Positions 5,416-7,141 of a DNA stretch of 7,141 nucleotides are shown one piece after another. This DNA comes from CAZWVR01 sp964637235. Its GTDB lineage: Bacteria > Bacteroidota > Bacteroidia > Bacteroidales > S143-33. The DNA lies in NCBI GenBank assembly GCA_964637235.1, contig CAZWVR010000107.1:1-7141 (forward strand). Direction: 5' to 3'. The notes beneath the pieces were generated by a model. That model worked only from the letters and a program-made list of their open reading frames with translations. It was not told where the DNA came from and did no database searches. The position numbers and the translations under genes are program-made. Position 1 is the stretch's first letter, and each line of letters starts with the position of its first letter.

Positions 5416-7141
5416 TTATTTTGTTTTAATGGGGTGTAATAATTTAAATTTTTTTAGACCTTCATCTAAGAATTTTACAAAGTTGTCTGGATTAGGGTCA
5501 TATTCTACTGGTTGGGCTAACACATTTCCATCATAATCTATGAGGACATAGAAAGGTTGGGCATTTTTATTAAAGTTATATATTTCGATATCAGCATTTT
5601 GTTTGCCTAAGTTTTTCTTTAATTTTCCGTCCACTCGGGAGATAAACCATCTATCTTTTGGTGTTTGGATTTTTTTATCGTCAACATATAAAGATAAGAT
5701 AATAAAATCTTCTTTAAGGCGCTTTAATACTCTGGGGTCAGACCATACGTATTCTTCCATTTTTCGGCAGTTTACGCAGCCGTGACCTGTAAAATCGATA
5801 AATATAGGTTTATTTTTTTGCTTAGCACAATTAAGAGCTTGATATACGTCAAAATATCCTTGTAATTTATGCGGTAAATGTAAATATTCGCTATACATAG
5901 GTTTATCGCATAGATTTGCATTATAGCCATTATTTGTAAGTCTTTCAATATCAAACTCTTGCGTAGTTTTTGGTGGTAGATATCCGGAAAGTGGTTTCAG
6001 AGGCGCTCCCCAAAGTCCTGGGATTAAGTAAACTACAAAGGCAAATGTAAGAATTACTAAGAATAGACGAGGTACTGAAATATATTTAACATCGCTATCG
6101 TGAGCAAATTTTATTTTTCCTAAAAGATAAAGTCCCATCAAGCCGAATATGACTATCCATAAAGAGAGGTAAACTTCTCTATCAAGGATATGCCAGTGGT
6201 AAGTTTGGTCTGCTACACTGAGAAATTTTAATCCTAAGGCTAATTCTATAAAGCCCAGAACAACTTTTACAGAATTGAGCCAGCCTCCTGATTTAGGGAG
6301 TTTCTGCAACCAAGATGGGAAAAACGCAAATAAAGTGAAAGGTAAAGCTACTCCTAAGGAGAAACCAAGCATACCAATAAGAGGTTTTAATAGTCCTCCG
6401 CCTTGCGTTGATTCAACGAGTATGCCCCCAACTATTGGTCCTGTACAGGAAAAAGAAACTAAGACCAATGTAAAAGCCATAAAAAATATTCCTATTAGAC
6501 CGCCTTGCGAAGCTTTTTTATCGGTTTTATTCACAAGCCAGTGTGGTAATGTAATTTCGAACATTCCGAAAAAGGAAGCTGCAAATATCAGAAATACAAG
6601 AAAGAAAAAGATATTTGGCAGCCAGTGCGTACTGAGAAAATTCGCAAAATCTGCTGATAAACTTGTATCTCCTCCTTTGAGCATATTAGCGATACCTACT
6701 ATGATAGCTATTGGAACTGTATATATCACAACTATTGATATACCATAAATTAGAGCATTTATTTTTCCACGTCGTGTATCTTTGCCTTTTATGAAAAAAG
6801 AAACTGTCATTGGTATCATAGGAAATACGCATGGCGTCAGTAATGCAGCTAATCCTAAGCCAAAGGCTACTAAAAAGAACCACCATAGCGATTTTTTACC
6901 TTTTGAGCTTTCCCATTTGTTATTAGCTACTAAAATGGGCGTATAACCTGTTGGTTTTAAGCTTATTTTTCTTACTGTATCGTTTACTTTTGACTTAGAA
7001 GTTGTATCTTTGAGGATAGTATCCGGTTTAACTATTTTAATTTTTAAGCTTTCTGGTTTGTTTTTTATTGTATCTTGGTTAGTTTTTTTTATTGGCGTAT
7101 TTGCTGTGTGTTGATTTTTAGGTTGAGTTTTGCCTGTACCT
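5416..7141 (-). CDS. dsbD: DsbD-type thiol:disulfide interchange protein, N-terminus beyond the window
   Basis: This inner-membrane protein passes electrons from cytoplasmic thioredoxin across the membrane to periplasmic thiol proteins. The frame is open from base 7140 to the stop, giving 574 visible residues numbered from the window edge; the start is outside. Residues 1-84 are hydrophilic and Lys/Thr-rich. Eight membrane segments follow (about 85-107, 128-154, 176-196, 214-241, 252-277, 285-307, 325-343, 357-378), as in the DsbD beta domain. The two redox cysteines of that domain are Cys104 in TPCVFPMIP and Cys232 in SFSCTGP. The C-terminal periplasmic thioredoxin domain (about 425-570) has the CxxC site GCVNCRK (Cys455, Cys458) and a probable cis-proline at 529 in AQPFYV. 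An in-frame ATG at 6819 lies inside the first membrane segment just after PCVFP, so starting there would lose Cys104. Whether a DsbD alpha domain precedes the linker cannot be seen. Folding in the C-terminal thioredoxin makes it DsbD rather than the shorter CcdA. Confidence 0.93.
   Translation of the reverse strand, partial: GTGKTQPKNQHTANTPIKKTNQDTIKNKPESLKIKIVKPDTILKDTTSKSKVNDTVRKISLKPTGYTPILVANNKWESSKGKKSLWWFFLVAFGLGLAALLTPCVFPMIPMTVSFFIKGKDTRRGKINALIYGISIVVIYTVPIAIIVGIANMLKGGDTSLSADFANFLSTHWLPNIFFFLVFLIFAASFFGMFEITLPHWLVNKTDKKASQGGLIGIFFMAFTLVLVSFSCTGPIVGGILVESTQGGGLLKPLIGMLGFSLGVALPFTLFAFFPSWLQKLPKSGGWLNSVKVVLGFIELALGLKFLSVADQTYHWHILDREVYLSLWIVIFGLMGLYLLGKIKFAHDSDVKYISVPRLFLVILTFAFVVYLIPGLWGAPLKPLSGYLPPKTTQEFDIERLTNNGYNANLCDKPMYSEYLHLPHKLQGYFDVYQALNCAKQKNKPIFIDFTGHGCVNCRKMEEYVWSDPRVLKRLKEDFIILSLYVDDKKIQTPKDRWFISRVDGKLKKNLGKQNADIEIYNFNKNAQPFYVLIDYDGNVLAQPVEYDPNPDNFVKFLDEGLKKFKLLHPIKTK

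Noticed and set aside
5772..5954. 60-codon minus-strand open frame overlapping the end of dsbD in another frame
   Set aside because: It is nested in the DsbD linker and thioredoxin coding region, and its Ile/Tyr-rich content is typical of an out-of-frame read of AT-rich DNA.
6275..6748. 157-codon open frame on the plus strand inside dsbD
   Set aside because: It is antisense to the well-conserved DsbD membrane domain, has low-complexity content with no recognisable motif, and is best explained as a shadow of the real gene.
1..7141. Mobile element, CRISPR array, defence island or tRNA/rRNA gene
   Set aside because: No transposase, integrase, regularly spaced repeats, target-site duplications or cloverleaf/rRNA sequence were seen; all long frames belong to housekeeping or envelope families of uniform base composition.

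Overview
The window looks like an ordinary chromosomal stretch from a low-G+C member of the Bacteroidota, roughly one third G+C by eye. The evidence for this is: a long RecQ with an extra C-terminal region beyond HRDC; a DsbD with the PCVFPMIPMT motif and a CVNC thioredoxin site; an OmpA-family protein that combines a lectin-like domain, PD40 propeller repeats and a carboxypeptidase-regulatory-like domain; a signal peptide that probably ends at YS|Q; and three visible start codons without a Shine-Dalgarno sequence. The exact genus cannot be read from this stretch.

All four genes are on the minus strand, so transcription runs from high to low coordinates. In that order they are: (1) 7141-5416, a DsbD-type thiol:disulfide transporter whose N-terminus lies outside the window; (2) 5323-4478, dihydropteroate synthase (folP), complete; (3) 4472-2376, a secreted OmpA-family envelope protein starting 5 bases after the folP stop; (4) 2196-1, the DNA helicase RecQ, complete, with its stop codon at the window edge. 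Non-coding DNA is limited to 92 bases between dsbD and folP, 5 bases between folP and the OmpA-family gene, and 179 very AT-rich bases before recQ.

folP and the OmpA-family gene almost certainly share a transcript. dsbD may feed into the same transcript, since no terminator or convincing promoter was seen in the 92-base gap. recQ is more likely to have its own promoter, because its upstream gap holds a weak match to the Bacteroidota -33/-7 promoter pattern and an AT-only inverted repeat. The four genes do not form an obvious pathway: periplasmic reductant delivery, folate synthesis, a cell-wall-anchored envelope protein, and DNA repair. The one plausible functional link is between DsbD and the exported OmpA-family protein, which has a close cysteine pair in its propeller.

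I found no tRNA, rRNA, mobile element, CRISPR array or clear defence system, and nothing that amounts to an undescribed system. The most useful observations are that the DsbD frame stays open to the window edge (so an internal ATG at 6819 is not its start), its long Lys/Thr-rich region before the first membrane helix, and the architecture and repeat period of the OmpA-family protein.
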